From Phyllobacterium sp. 628 (GTDB lineage: Bacteria; Pseudomonadota; Alphaproteobacteria; Rhizobiales; Rhizobiaceae): DNA of 64,000 nucleotides. Made by a program: the position numbers and the translations under genes. The notes under the pieces were generated by a model. That model was not told where the DNA came from. It ran no database searches and saw nothing but the letters and a program-made list of their open reading frames with translations. Shown here one piece after another: positions 39,836 through 49,134 of this stretch. Numbering within the stretch: position 1 is the first letter of the stretch; the number at the start of each line of letters is the position of its first letter. The stretch is taken from the NCBI RefSeq assembly GCF_014189505.1, contig NZ_CP050301.1, positions 999,501 through 1,063,500 of the forward strand, read 5' to 3'.

Positions 39836-39847
39836 ACCGGGAACATT

Positions 39848-40299
39848 ATGAGATATTATCCTCAATCGATCGTATGTCTGATCATCATGAGCGCCACCGC
39901 TACACCAATGACGTCCGCCGGCGCCTTCACCGGTAGTTTTTCGCCTGTTGCTGTCGGGGAGCCCCATCAGGAAAAGTTCATGCGAGTGGACGAAAAAGTG
40001 CTGAACTTGCCGCGGGATCCTTCGATTGCCCCTCGTCCAAAAATGACGGAAGAACTGGTGCAGAAGACAATGGACGCCGATTTAAAAGCTCGTTTTGATT
40101 CCGCTGCTGCACATTCAAACAATATGCTGACTGCACAACAGGCGCGGGATGCAAATTGGGGTTTCCTTGCGGATCATTTCGATGAAATCGATCGCAACCG
40201 TGATGGCTATGTCAGTTTTGACGAAGTCGCCGCCTACATGGCCGCGCGCTCTCCGCTAAGAAAAAGAATGTCACGGCCCCTGTCCAGATTGTCGAGTAA
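39848..40299 (+). CDS. Exported EF-hand-like protein, cassette 3 (EF-3, 3' frameshift)
   Basis: The best-preserved EF-hand of the family: ADHFDEIDRNRDGYVSFDEV contains the loop DRNRDGYVSFDE with acidic or Asn residues at 1, 3, 5 and 12, a canonical calcium site. It has a signal peptide (MRYYPQS start) and the family core RFDSAAAHSNN, QQARDANWGF. As written the frame continues to 40345 with an aberrant Arg/Ser-rich end. Adding one A to the five-A run at 40261-40265 gives LRKKNVTAPVQIVE and a stop at 40297-40299, matching the family tail. I give the repaired end; the literal end is 40345. Confidence 0.77.
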
Positions 40300-40447
40300 T
40301 CCGCAGTTACAACCTCCCATCTCCTTGGCTCGTGTTTCTGCGTGAGCCAACATGAATTGGGTATCGGCGGAGATATCTAACGCGTCCCCGGTAGCAGCCT
40401 TACTTGGCATCGCGGCATTGGGAAATTCGAGGAACATCCTGCGCATC

Positions 40448-40549
40448 ATCCCGCTGACGCTCAACATGCGCGACGGCTACGATCATTCCTATTTTTTCAT
40501 CGCCACCTTTACGGCCGATCACATCGCCTGGCACGCGGAGAGGTTGGGC
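40448..40549 (+). pseudogene. 3' fragment of an S-formylglutathione hydrolase gene
   Basis: These 102 bases encode IPLTLNMRDGYDHSYFFIAT followed by FTADHIAWHAERLG, matching the last 34 codons of fghA (37831-37932). Eleven bases differ, nine of them synonymous third positions and two changing residues (Ser to Ala, Met to Thr). The fragment runs into unrelated sequence without the native stop. The synonymous pattern implies that it diverged while still part of a working gene, so it probably arrived with neighbouring DNA from a relative rather than by recent local duplication. Confidence 0.88.
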
Positions 40550-40603
40550 GTAAGTTTTATAATGAAGCCGATTACGAAATAGGCATTTTTATGCACTGAT
40601 TAA

Positions 40604-40623
40604 ACTATAGGCTAATTGACGCG
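40604..40623 (+). promoter_or_regulatory. Shared AATTGAC element, S10-4 copy
   Basis: ACTATAGGCTAATTGACGCG, 51 bases before the S10-4 start codon, nearly the same distance as for S10-2. Same element as at 15291-15310. Confidence 0.5.
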
Positions 40624-40645
40624 TGTATCCCGGTTGAAAATGATG

Positions 40646-40662
40646 TCCCGTTTACAACGGGA
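40646..40662 (+). promoter_or_regulatory. Leader hairpin covering the S10-4 ribosome site
   Basis: TCCCGTT pairs with AACGGGA around a 3-base loop. The right arm includes the GGGA that would serve as ribosome site, 12 bases before the ATG, so folding could limit translation. Confidence 0.4.
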
Positions 40663-40674
40663 ACATAAAACAAA

Positions 40675-42538
40675 ATGAATTTCAGACTGACTTTGCTAAT
40701 GGCAATGCTTTGCCTTGCTGCCTGTGACGGCAGCGATTCCTCCCCCACCTGACACCCCCATCGCCGTTACCGAGAGTAGTGGTACGTTTGGCGAACCGGC
40801 AACGCCGGAAGCACTCCCTTCAGAACCGGTAACGACCGTGCTGACAGCGGAAGAGGAGGATGCACGCGCCAAAGCGATATTTGAAGCTTCTGCTCCGGCT
40901 GATTTTGTCCTGCAGGACGAGGTGAACTACAACACACAGATGGGCGCTTCGGTTGCTCTGGCCGATGTCAATGAAAAGCCGTCAGCCAAACGGCATGAGA
41001 TGATGCTCAACGGCAAGCAAATGCGCTTCACCGCCCAGGCCGGTCATCTCATTGCCTATGCGCCAAAGGACCCAAAAAATCCCGAGAAGAAGGATGCGGA
41101 AGCGGGCATCTTTTACACCGCCTATACCCGCGATGATCTGCCGAAGGACAAGCGCCCTGTTACATTCTTCTGGAATGGCGGGCCGGGTTCGCCAGCGATC
41201 TGGCTGCATATGGGTTCATGGGCACCATGGCGGCTTGTGTCGGATGCGCCCAACATTCCCGGAAATGGCGCTACCCCAGCGCCGGAAAGCTTTCCTCTCG
41301 TGGACGATATGGAAACTCTGCTCGATCAGAGCGATCTGGTGTTTATCGATCCGCCCGGCACCGGCTATTCCGCCGCAATTGAGCCGCATACAAATCAGGA
41401 GTTTTGGAGCGTTGATCCGGACGCCAAGGTGATTCGTGATTTCATCACTCGTTACATCAATGCCAATAACCGGCAAAGCTCGCCCAAATATCTTTATGGC
41501 GAGTCCTATGGCGGCATTCGCACCCCGATCGTCGCCAATCTGCTCCTGCAGGCGGGGACCAGCAATTACGATCCGGACAATTCAGGAAAGCCACCGGTTG
41601 TCCTGACCGGCGTCACGCTTCAATCACCGATATTGGACTTCAATTCTGATTGCGATCGGGCATCAGTCTCCTGCGCAGGGTACTATCCGACCTATGCCAT
41701 GGTTGCTGACTTTCACAAGAAATCTGAGGTTCGCGGGACCAGGTCAGTAGCAGAATATGCCGATGATTTGCGGCGGTTTGTGCGTGAGGAAGCAGGACCT
41801 TACACCCGGCTATATGCAGATGTGGAATACAAGACTGATGAGTATAAAAAGAAATGGGACAATTTTGTCAAAACAGAAAAGGCCAATGCCTATTTCGAGA
41901 AATTGGCATCCATAGTTGGTTTTTCGCTCAACTATGTGAAGGACAATCCAAACCTAGCAGCTTATGAGGTTTACTACGATTTGCTTGAGAGCTCCAATCT
42001 CATGTTGGGTCGCTATGATGGCCGTATGAAAGCCCGTCCGACATGGTCTGACGGAAATTTTGATCCGGATGATTATATCAACAAGCCCTTCATATCGCAG
42101 TTTAAAGCGTTGTTGCAGGAGCAGGTGAATTACAGTTCTGCTTTTGCTTATGATACAAACAGTACGGATGATGACTACACTGCTGGAGAATACGGGCTGG
42201 ATGACGACCCGATCATGGATTGGAAATGGCAGCATCTTGGCCGCGATGACCCAAGCAGTCTTACAGATTTGGTCAATGTCATTATTGCCAATCCTGGAAT
42301 AAAACTGCTTGTTCTTCACGGCTATCACGATCTCGCAACACCCTTTCACCAGACGGAACTGGATCTGGCTGGAATGGGTCTTGCCGAGCGCGTGCCGGTC
42401 AAAGTTTATGATGGCGGCCACATGACCTACAACACCGAAGCATCACGGGCTCCGATGCGGCGGGATCTTGAAGAGTTTTACCGCTCGCCTTCCTATCCGC
42501 CAGTTTCGTCCGTTTCCGCCAGCGCAGCGATCAACTAG
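40675..42538 (+). CDS. S10 serine carboxypeptidase-like lipoprotein, cassette 4 (S10-4, 5' frameshift)
   Basis: About 620 residues after repair. ATG 40675 gives a signal with lipobox LAAC and DGSDSSP, but the frame then hits TGA. Dropping one C from the five-C run (40743-40747) joins it to PPDTPIAVTESSGTFGEPATP and the rest. Motifs: WNGGPGSPA, YGESYGGIRTP, HGYHDLATP, DGGHMTY, so the triad is intact. Without the repair the long frame would have to start at TTG 40715 and would lose its export signal, which argues that the indel is an error or a reversible switch. EF-4 follows after 10 bases. Confidence 0.87.
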
Positions 42539-42548
42539 GAGAAAACCC

Positions 42549-43007
42549 ATGATCAAATTTCGTTTCTCCACATTTGTCGTGGTGCTTGCCATTGGTAGCG
42601 GCGCTTCCGGCATTGCCTGCGGTGCAACGCTTCAATCCACGCGGTCTTTGGCTGCTGGCATTGGCGGGGTACCACTCATTCTCGCGGCAGAGAAGCTGGG
42701 TGCCCCACCGCGCAATCCGTCGGGGAAAATCACCCCGCCTATGACCGCAACTGTGGCGCAGGAGTTCTTGGATCGGGATATGGCGACTCGCTTCGATGCG
42801 GCGGCTGATCCGGCCACCCACCAGCTGACCGAACAGCGGGCAAGGGATTTTGGTTGGGGATTTATCTCCGACCATTTTGCCGAGATTGATGTTCATCGCC
42901 AGGGCTATGTGCGGTTTGAAGAAGTCCGGGCCTTCATGCAGGCCCGCTCGCCTCTAGCCAAACCTGCGCCCGCCGCAAAGGGCCATGCGGTCCAGATTAT
43001 CGAGTGA
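42549..43007 (+). CDS. Exported EF-hand-like protein, cassette 4 (EF-4)
   Basis: A 152-residue protein starting at ATG 42549 after AGGAG, with a signal peptide of about 25-30 residues (MIKFRFSTFVVVLAIGSGAS start). Family core: RFDAAADPATHQLTEQRARD (degenerate first loop), FGWGFISDHFAEIDVHRQGY, RFEEV. The EF-hand loop DVHRQGYVRFEE keeps Asp 1 and Glu 12 but has His 3 and Gln 5, so calcium affinity is doubtful. It ends HAVQIIE. The longer upstream frame lies inside S10-4. Function unknown. Confidence 0.77.
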   Translation: MIKFRFSTFVVVLAIGSGASGIACGATLQSTRSLAAGIGGVPLILAAEKLGAPPRNPSGKITPPMTATVAQEFLDRDMATRFDAAADPATHQLTEQRARDFGWGFISDHFAEIDVHRQGYVRFEEVRAFMQARSPLAKPAPAAKGHAVQIIE

Positions 43008-43154
43008 TACTGCTTCCCAAGGGCACGCCATGCCTGCGGGAATGACGCCACCAATTGCCACGGGCTGAAAAACGAGGGCCGCAAAGATTGGCCTGCCCCC
43101 TTGAAAGTGGTCCTTTATGAAGTATGGCTTTTGAGCCGATAAAGGATATTGAGA

Positions 43155-43433
43155 ATGCCAAGCAAACGACACAAGCCCGAAGAGATTGTCATGAAACTGC
43201 GTCAGGTAGATGTTCTAAGTTCGCAGGGGAAGTCGATGGCAGAAGCCATTCGATCGATAGGTGTGACGGAAGTAACATATTACCGGTGGCGGGCCGAATA
43301 CGGCGGCTTGAAGGGTGATCAGGTCAAGCGGCTGAAAGAACTGGAAGCGGAGAATGCGCGTCTTCGGCGGGCTGTTTCGGATCTGACGCTGGACAAGATG
43401 ATCCTTGCTGAGGCCGCAAAGGGAAACTTTTAA
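43155..43433 (+). CDS. IS3-family transposase OrfA
   Basis: A 92-residue protein with the IS3 OrfA helix-turn-helix (PEEIVMKLRQVDVLSSQGKS to VTEVTYYRWRAEYGGLK, about residues 8-55) and a C-terminal leucine-zipper-like segment (LKELEAENARLRRAVSDLTLDK), ending AAKGNF as is usual. ATG 43155 follows AAGGA. A GCAAAGG stretch just before the stop is the likely -1 slip site that joins it to OrfB. Confidence 0.9.
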   Translation: MPSKRHKPEEIVMKLRQVDVLSSQGKSMAEAIRSIGVTEVTYYRWRAEYGGLKGDQVKRLKELEAENARLRRAVSDLTLDKMILAEAAKGNF

Positions 43434-43435
43434 GC

Positions 43436-44313
43436 CCCGCACGCCGCCGTGCCTGTGTGGAGCATGTGGTTGAGGAATTTGACGTGTCCGAACGACGGGC
43501 ATGCCGGGTTCTTGGCCAGCATCGATCCACACAGCGCAAGCTCTTGAAAACACCGGACGATGAAGCGGCACTGACCGCCGACATCATTGCACTTGCTCTC
43601 CAATATGGCCGCTACGGATATCGCCGCATCACAGCGATGCTGCATCGTGCGGGTTGGGGGTGAATGTGAAACGGGTTGAGCGGATATGGCGGCGTGAGGG
43701 GCTCAAAGTTCCACACAGACAACCCAAGCGCACACGTTTATGGCTGAATGAGAGTTCGTGCATCCGGCTTCGACCGGAATACCCCAACCATGTCTGGTCC
43801 TATGACTTTGTTGAGGCTCGCACGCACAATGGAAGGAAAATCCGTATGCTCAATGTGATCGACGAATTCACACGGGAATGTATTGCCATCAGGGTGGACA
43901 GAAAGTTGAAGGCGACGGATGTCATCGACGTTCTGTCTGATCTGTTTATCCTGCGCGGCATTCCTGGTCACATCCGGTCCGACAATGGCCCTGAATTCAT
44001 CGCCAAGGCCTTGAGAGAGTGGATTGCTGCCGTCGGTGCCAAAACCGCCTACATCATGCCGGGTAGTCCATGGGAGAACGGCTATTGTGAGAGTTTCAAT
44101 TCAAAGCTTCGGGATGAACTGCTCAACGGAGAAATCTTCTACACACTTAAGGAGGCACAAATCGTCATCGAGAATTGGCGACGGCATTACAATACTATCC
44201 GACCACACTCATCGTTGGGTTACAGATCACCTGCTCCCGTGGCTATTGTCTGGCCGTCTCAAAATGGGCCAGCCTCAACGCCAGTGATGGCAATCAGACC
44301 AAGTCTGCACTAA
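43436..44313 (+). CDS. IS3-family transposase OrfB, DDE integrase (frameshifted)
   Basis: The frame -1 to OrfA reads SPARRRACVEHVVEEFDVSE and continues to LHRAGWG then a stop at 43661-43663. The remainder (43654-44313) holds the rve domain: WSYDFVEARTHNGRKIRMLN (first Asp), IRSDNGPEF (second Asp) and SPWENGYCESFN (Glu), with the usual RPHSSLGY ending. Adding one G to the five-G run near 43660 gives GWGVNVKRVERIWRREG and a full-length OrfB. So the catalytic part is complete but split as written. Confidence 0.85.
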
Positions 44314-44385
44314 CATTAAACCCGGATCGCCTCATGGGGGCAGGCCACGTTTCGCAAAGCGTGCCAGCTGGTCACGCCAGGTTTA

Positions 44386-45144
44386 TCAGCGCTGTGCCGC
44401 TGCCATGCGGGGATCGGCGGCAAACATGGCGCGGCTGAAACCCAGCCGGATATTGGGCTGGTCGCACAGGGCATTGACGCCATAATCGGAGAAAACCAGC
44501 CGCCACGTGGTGGTGTGCGTCGGGCGCGGCATGGCAAAGGCGGCGCAGGACAGGAGCGCCAAATTGGCACCGCCCTGCGGATCGCGGACCGACTGATACC
44601 GGATGATTTCAATCCCGGCGGCATGCGCCGCATCGGCCAGTGCGAGGCAGGCGGAATACTCGCTCAGGCGTGTCCAATCGGCTGCCTGTTGCGCGAAAGG
44701 CGCCGCCATCAGGTCGATACCGTGTTTCGTGGCATAGCGCGCTTCAAACGCGGTAAATTCCAGCGCATTGCGCGGCCAAAGCGTACCGGGGCTTTCGCTG
44801 AAAAACAGCAGCCGGTAAAACGCGGTTTCGGCAACGGCCGTTTCAACCGCTTCGCTGGCATAAAATACACCGGGCGAATAGCCCTCGCGGCGGAAGCGGG
44901 AATTGCCGGGGTAGCGGCCATAGCGGAAGGGGGTTGCAAGGAGATAGTCGAGCCGCGCGCATTCCGGCGGCAGCGGCGGTTTGGTGTCTTCGATCTCGTC
45001 CTCAAGCAGAGCCTGCTCGTCGAGCGTATCGACAAGTTTCATCGTGGAAACGCGGTGTTGCGCTTCAACGAGACGCCAGCAGGCACCGTGCCTGTCGCGG
45101 GCCTCAGATCGGAGCGCGTCGGGCGTCCAGATAGGCGAGGACAT
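44386..45144 (-). CDS. RES domain toxin (MbcT/ParT-like)
   Basis: A 252-residue RES-family protein. ATG 45144, overlapping the antitoxin gene by 41 bases, gives MSSPIWTPDALRSEARD; the longer frame upstream is inside the antitoxin. The conserved RES residues lie in FRYGRYPGNSRFRREGYSPG and VFYASEAVETAVAETAFYR (about residues 75-115) and a later LLSCAAF segment. RES toxins such as MbcT degrade NAD or modify targets with ADP-ribose. The upstream gene encodes the matching Xre/DUF2384 antitoxin. It lies next to an IS element. No ribosome site is obvious, consistent with translational coupling. Confidence 0.88.
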   Translation of the reverse strand: MSSPIWTPDALRSEARDRHGACWRLVEAQHRVSTMKLVDTLDEQALLEDEIEDTKPPLPPECARLDYLLATPFRYGRYPGNSRFRREGYSPGVFYASEAVETAVAETAFYRLLFFSESPGTLWPRNALEFTAFEARYATKHGIDLMAAPFAQQAADWTRLSEYSACLALADAAHAAGIEIIRYQSVRDPQGGANLALLSCAAFAMPRPTHTTTWRLVFSDYGVNALCDQPNIRLGFSRAMFAADPRMAAAQR

Positions 45145-45487
45145 GGGCGAGACCGTCAATGGTTTTGATGCGGTTGAGCGGCTTGCCGCCCAGCATGGTG
45201 TTGTCAGTGCGGATCCACTGCCGGGCGACGGTGTCGTCACCGCCGACAATGGCGTCAAGCGAACGGTAGAGGCGGATGAACAGGAGGGCCAGTTCGTAAC
45301 TCTTGCCGGTCAGCGGTGTACCATCCTGGCTGCGCTTCAGCCGGGATATGCTGGGTTCCGACAGGCCCACCACGGTCGACAATTCCTTGGCAGTCAGCCC
45401 GAGCAATTCGGCCGCGCGCAGCAATGCCTTGGAGACGACGGCGGTCTTGCCGGTAGGCTCCGCCACGCGTTGTGTTGTAGTCGACAT
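45104..45487 (-). CDS. Xre/MbcA/ParS family antitoxin (DUF2384)
   Basis: A 127-residue antitoxin. ATG 45487 follows AAAGGA and gives MSTTTQRVAEP. The helix-turn-helix is LTAKELSTVVGLSEPSISRL (about residues 36-55), and the C-terminal DUF2384 toxin-binding region includes AIVGGDDTVARQWIRTDN and MLGGKPLNRIKTIDGL (about 80-115). It is the first gene of the pair, with the RES toxin overlapping its 3' end. Upstream AT-rich DNA (45490-45600) likely holds the autoregulated promoter. Confidence 0.9.
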   Translation of the reverse strand: MSTTTQRVAEPTGKTAVVSKALLRAAELLGLTAKELSTVVGLSEPSISRLKRSQDGTPLTGKSYELALLFIRLYRSLDAIVGGDDTVARQWIRTDNTMLGGKPLNRIKTIDGLAHVLAYLDARRAPI

Positions 45488-45698
45488 GTCAAATCCTTTC
45501 ATCTGAAAGGAATATAGATTAAATTTCATGGGAAATCAATGGGAAGGCTTATCGATTGTCTAACGTGGATGCAATATGACTGTAGCAACCTACTCAACTC
45601 CCTCGCGAGCTCACTATGAAGGAAGGTGAGGCTCGGGCGATAGAGGTGGGGTGAGCGATTGCGTTTGATTTCTGGAAACGGCAACTTCACTCACCCCT

Positions 45699-47078
45699 CT
45701 ATCGCCGCGCCGCCACCTTCATCGGTAAACCGCCATCGGGCTGCGTTGTCAGTTTCTGCACCGGCCACGGCTTTGCCGTCCCCACCGTATCGAACCGGTA
45801 ACGGTGCAGCAATGTTGCCAGTGCGATGATCGCTTCCTGCAGGGCAAAGCTCGCACCGATGCACACGCGCGGTCCTGCGCCGAATGGCAGATACTGGAAG
45901 CGGTCAATCTTGTCGCGATTGTCCGGATGGAAACGCGCTGGCACGAAGGCCTCCGGGTTGTCCCAATAGAGCCGGTGGCGATGCACCGTCCACGGCATCA
46001 CCAGAATGGCGGACCCCTTGGGGATATGCAAATCCTTGTACTGATCGTCTTCAATCGGTTCACGGTTGATGGAGGGCGCCGGCGGATAAAGCCGCATCGC
46101 CTCCTCAAAAGCAGCACGGGTGAAGGGCAGGGCGTTCAGCCAGTCATGCGGCGGCGGTAATGGGTCCTGCTGCATGAAGGCATCGATCTCCTGCTCGATC
46201 AGATCGCGTTCCCATGGCGCCTGCGCCAAAAGGTAGAGCGTCCATCCCAAGGCGCGCGCCGTGGTCTCGTGCCCGGCACCGATAAAGGTAATGATATTGT
46301 CTTCGATCTCGGCCCGCGACAGTCCATCCGGGCCCTCTGCCCGCAACAGCAGCGTCAGGAAATCATTGGGAACATTGTCGCCGTCGTGGTCCATGCGTGC
46401 CTTTCGCATGACAATCGTCTCGGCCACGATCTTGCGGAAGAAAGCCAGAGCCCGCCGCCCGCGAATCTGAGTGAAACGCGGCAGCCAGCTCGGCGCTCCA
46501 AGCAGGTCAAGTGGATCGACCCGGCCCATGGTTTCGAACAACCGGTCTACTTCATGTGCAAACGTATCCGCCTCACCAGCGATCTCGCCGGAAAAAAGCG
46601 TTTCCGCCAGAATGTCATAGGTCAGGATTGTCATGTCGCGGGAAACATCAACGGTTCCGGCGAGGCTGGCATAGCGCTCGGCAAAACTTTCTGTCGTCCG
46701 CTTCATCGCCTCGGCAAAGCCGTTGATGTGGCGCGGGGTGAAAACCGGCGCCATGGCCTTGCGCGAGCGCTTCCAGATATCGCCCTCAGCCGTCAGCAAC
46801 CCATCGCGCAGGATTGGCCGCAGGATGCGCTGGCGCACTGCGGCCATCTTGTAGTTCTTGGCATTATCGACGAGCACATGCCGGATCAAGCCGGGATCAT
46901 TGGCAATGATCGTATGCTGGAATGCCCAGTCAATCGAAACCCATGGCTCATTGTAGGACGGCTCGCCCCACAGCTCGAGCGGATTGCGGTAAATGGTGCG
47001 GATCAGCTCGATCGTACCGACTGGGCCGGTGCGCGGCACCGGTGCGGGGGGAATGAATGCGGTTCTGACAGTGTCCAT
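45699..47078 (-). CDS. Cytochrome P450
   Basis: A 459-residue soluble bacterial P450. The oxygen-binding I-helix motif is FIGAGHETTARALG (about residue 262), the ExxR pair is in FEEAMRLYPPAPS (about 318), the PERF-like region is FVPARFHPD (about 370) and the haem-ligand loop is FGAGPRVCIGASFA (about 400). The overall style, with an Arg/His-rich meander and long N-terminus, resembles fatty-acid or terpenoid type P450s of proteobacteria. No redox partner is adjacent, so the substrate cannot be inferred. ATG 47078; divergent from S10-5. Confidence 0.93.
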   Translation of the reverse strand: MDTVRTAFIPPAPVPRTGPVGTIELIRTIYRNPLELWGEPSYNEPWVSIDWAFQHTIIANDPGLIRHVLVDNAKNYKMAAVRQRILRPILRDGLLTAEGDIWKRSRKAMAPVFTPRHINGFAEAMKRTTESFAERYASLAGTVDVSRDMTILTYDILAETLFSGEIAGEADTFAHEVDRLFETMGRVDPLDLLGAPSWLPRFTQIRGRRALAFFRKIVAETIVMRKARMDHDGDNVPNDFLTLLLRAEGPDGLSRAEIEDNIITFIGAGHETTARALGWTLYLLAQAPWERDLIEQEIDAFMQQDPLPPPHDWLNALPFTRAAFEEAMRLYPPAPSINREPIEDDQYKDLHIPKGSAILVMPWTVHRHRLYWDNPEAFVPARFHPDNRDKIDRFQYLPFGAGPRVCIGASFALQEAIIALATLLHRYRFDTVGTAKPWPVQKLTTQPDGGLPMKVAARR

Positions 47079-47183
47079 TGGCAGCCTCCAGACCCACGAT
47101 GTGGGGATAGTCGATCCCGATGTCCAATCATTTAATCGTCACAGGATATCATTTCGCACGACCCGAATGTCCCTGGTTCATCA

Positions 47184-47203
47184 ACTAATGGCTAATTGAC
47201 GCT
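47184..47203 (+). promoter_or_regulatory. Shared AATTGAC element, S10-5 copy
   Basis: ACTAATGGCTAATTGACGCT, 152 bases before the S10-5 start codon. Same element as at 15291-15310. It is nearer the P450 start, but its orientation matches S10-5. Confidence 0.45.
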
Positions 47204-47355
47204 TTGTGCTGGGGCGATGTCTACTCGTCACAAAATAGTTCGGCTCTGTCGGTTTCTGCTTGAAAGCGAAAGTTTCAGAATCTACGCGATTTTAAAAATT
47301 ATAGTAATTATATCAAAGACTTATAGAACTGAAGCTTATATTGGTGAGGTTTTTC

Positions 47356-49134
47356 ATGGTGGTCTTTCGCCGGTGCTGGCTTTTGCTGGCGATTTTTCTG
47401 GCAGCATGCAGTGGCGGATCGGATTCAGAAAAATCCACATCGAGTGGGACATTCAATCCTCCATCAGCGTTTTCTTCGCCCGATGTCCCAGATCCCATTG
47501 TACCCCTAAAACCGGCTCCAGCGCCCGGAAGAACCCACTTTCGCTACAGCGCTAACGACGGGGTGGATCGCACCGATGTGACTGAGCAACCTGTCAGCAA
47601 GGGGCATACGATCAATCTGCAGGATAACACCATCCCGTTCACCGCAACGGCGGGGCATTTGATCGCTTATGATTGGGCAAAGTCTCCAGCCAAAACAGCC
47701 GATCTGACGAAAATTGATGCGCAAGCCGCCATTTCCTACACGGCCTATACGCGCGATGACCTGCCTCGCGACACACGTCCCGTCACGTTCGTCTTCAATG
47801 GCGGTCCGGGTGGTGGCTCAGCGGTTCTGGACGTCGGCTTTCTCGGTCCGAAAGTCTTTGATGTTGATGCGTCAAAGGCCGCAAACAGCTTCATACTGAA
47901 TGATAATCCCAATACGCTTCTTGATAAGACCGATCTTGTGTTTGTCGATCCGGTTGGAACCGGCTATTCCGAGGCTATTCTGCCGCATAAGAATGTGGAT
48001 TTTTGGGGCGTGAACAGCGATGCCAAGGTGTTGAGCGATTTCATCACGCGTTATATCAACGTCAACAATCGCCAAAGCTCGCCAAAATATGTCTATGGTG
48101 TTTCCTATGGCGGGATGCGCGCACCGATTATCGGGCTGCTGCTGCTTCAGAGCAGCACCCGCGATTATGTCGCCGATCCAAGCAACAAGGTTGCAAAGGT
48201 ACTGACTGGTCTGGTGCTTAATTCGCCCATACTGGATTACAAAACGGATTGTTACTTTCCCTATAATGTTCCTGTGTCGTGCGGTGGTGCAGCGCCGACC
48301 TATGCAATGGTTGGAGCCGTTCACGAGAAGTCGCTTCTGACAGCAGGGCAGACTCTTTCGGATTATGTAAATAAGGCCCGTTCATTTGCCGATACTTTTA
48401 ACGGCCTTTATGCGGATGTGTTTGGCAACGTTTCCAATAAAACGCCTGATACGCAGAAACAGGAAACATTCCTGAAAAGCCTTGAAAACAAAGGAATAAT
48501 CAACACACTCTATCAGTATACCGGTGTAGGCAAGCCATTTCGGGGCGACGGGAGCGATAGCGCGAAAGACAATCCGTGGATCGAATATCCCAATATGAAT
48601 CCGGTTCAGTTTACTGAGAAGTTCGACCCGGCCAAAGGTAAGCTTATGCTTGCAGATGGGCGGGTATTTCTTTCCCGGGAACAAACTGATCCCGCTCTGG
48701 ATCAGTCCAGTATCTATTCCAAGTTCACATGGCTCTACCAGTATGAGTTCATCGGCTATCAGGCTTATGCTTATTATCTCGATTTGAACGGAACGATCAT
48801 CGGCAATTGGAATTTTCAGCGGGATGCAAGTCTGGCTGGCATCACACCCGATCTGGCTACCGCCCTGGCGCTGGATTCAAGTCTCAAGGTTTTGATCCAG
48901 CACGGATATTATGATCTCAATACCCCATTCTATCAGTCTGAACTGAATATAAAGAATGCCGGCCTGGCGGCACAAATCCCTGTCAAAGTCTATGAAACCG
49001 GCCACGGAATTTTACCCGATACAACCATAGCCTATCAACAGGTCATGAAGGATCTGGGTGCGTTTTACGATCAATCTTCGATAAAGATGACTGCGGCTTT
49101 GAATTCTCCGGTTCTGGAAGGGAAATCGCCATGA
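47356..49134 (+). CDS. S10 serine carboxypeptidase-like lipoprotein, cassette 5 (S10-5, divergent)
   Basis: A 592-residue lipoprotein, the most divergent copy. Signal with lipobox LAAC (Cys about residue 18), then SGGSDSEKSTSSGTFNPPS. Oxyanion motif FNGGPGGGS, nucleophile region YGVSYGGMRAP (the Glu of GESYxG replaced by Val), Asp in HGYYDLNTP and His in ETGHGIL: the triad is kept, but the Glu important for acidic pH behaviour in S10 enzymes is lost and HMIY is changed. ATG 47356 follows GGTGAGG; TTG 47341 is an unlikely alternative. Overlaps EF-5 by four bases. Confidence 0.88.
   Translation: MVVFRRCWLLLAIFLAACSGGSDSEKSTSSGTFNPPSAFSSPDVPDPIVPLKPAPAPGRTHFRYSANDGVDRTDVTEQPVSKGHTINLQDNTIPFTATAGHLIAYDWAKSPAKTADLTKIDAQAAISYTAYTRDDLPRDTRPVTFVFNGGPGGGSAVLDVGFLGPKVFDVDASKAANSFILNDNPNTLLDKTDLVFVDPVGTGYSEAILPHKNVDFWGVNSDAKVLSDFITRYINVNNRQSSPKYVYGVSYGGMRAPIIGLLLLQSSTRDYVADPSNKVAKVLTGLVLNSPILDYKTDCYFPYNVPVSCGGAAPTYAMVGAVHEKSLLTAGQTLSDYVNKARSFADTFNGLYADVFGNVSNKTPDTQKQETFLKSLENKGIINTLYQYTGVGKPFRGDGSDSAKDNPWIEYPNMNPVQFTEKFDPAKGKLMLADGRVFLSREQTDPALDQSSIYSKFTWLYQYEFIGYQAYAYYLDLNGTIIGNWNFQRDASLAGITPDLATALALDSSLKVLIQHGYYDLNTPFYQSELNIKNAGLAAQIPVKVYETGHGILPDTTIAYQQVMKDLGAFYDQSSIKMTAALNSPVLEGKSP

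Larger units (their letters stand above)
40300..40674. other. Interval between cassettes 3 and 4
   Basis: This stretch holds the fghA remnant (40448-40549), the shared element (40604-40623) and a leader hairpin (40646-40662). No functional gene is supported; an open frame at 40352-40582 merely reads through the remnant. Confidence 0.65.
43089..44347 (+). mobile_element. IS3-family insertion sequence
   Basis: A 1259-bp element bounded by inverted repeats that begin TGGCCTGCCCCC at both ends (43089-43100 and the complement at 44336-44347); the match continues imperfectly with TTGA/ATGA. It carries orfA (43155-43433) and orfB in the -1 frame, the standard IS3 layout. No clear 3- or 4-base target duplication is seen (left flank GAT, right flank CGT). 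orfB has an internal frameshift as written. It lies between cassette 4 and the RES/Xre toxin-antitoxin genes. Confidence 0.85.

Noticed and set aside
40352..40582. Open frame of 76 codons between cassettes 3 and 4
   Set aside because: Its recognisable part is only the fghA remnant; the start is arbitrary and there is no ribosome site, so it is not called as a gene.
43086..44350. Target-site duplication of the IS3 element
   Set aside because: Flanks GAT and CGT do not match at 3 or 4 bases, so no duplication is claimed; the ends may be slightly misplaced or the site rearranged.
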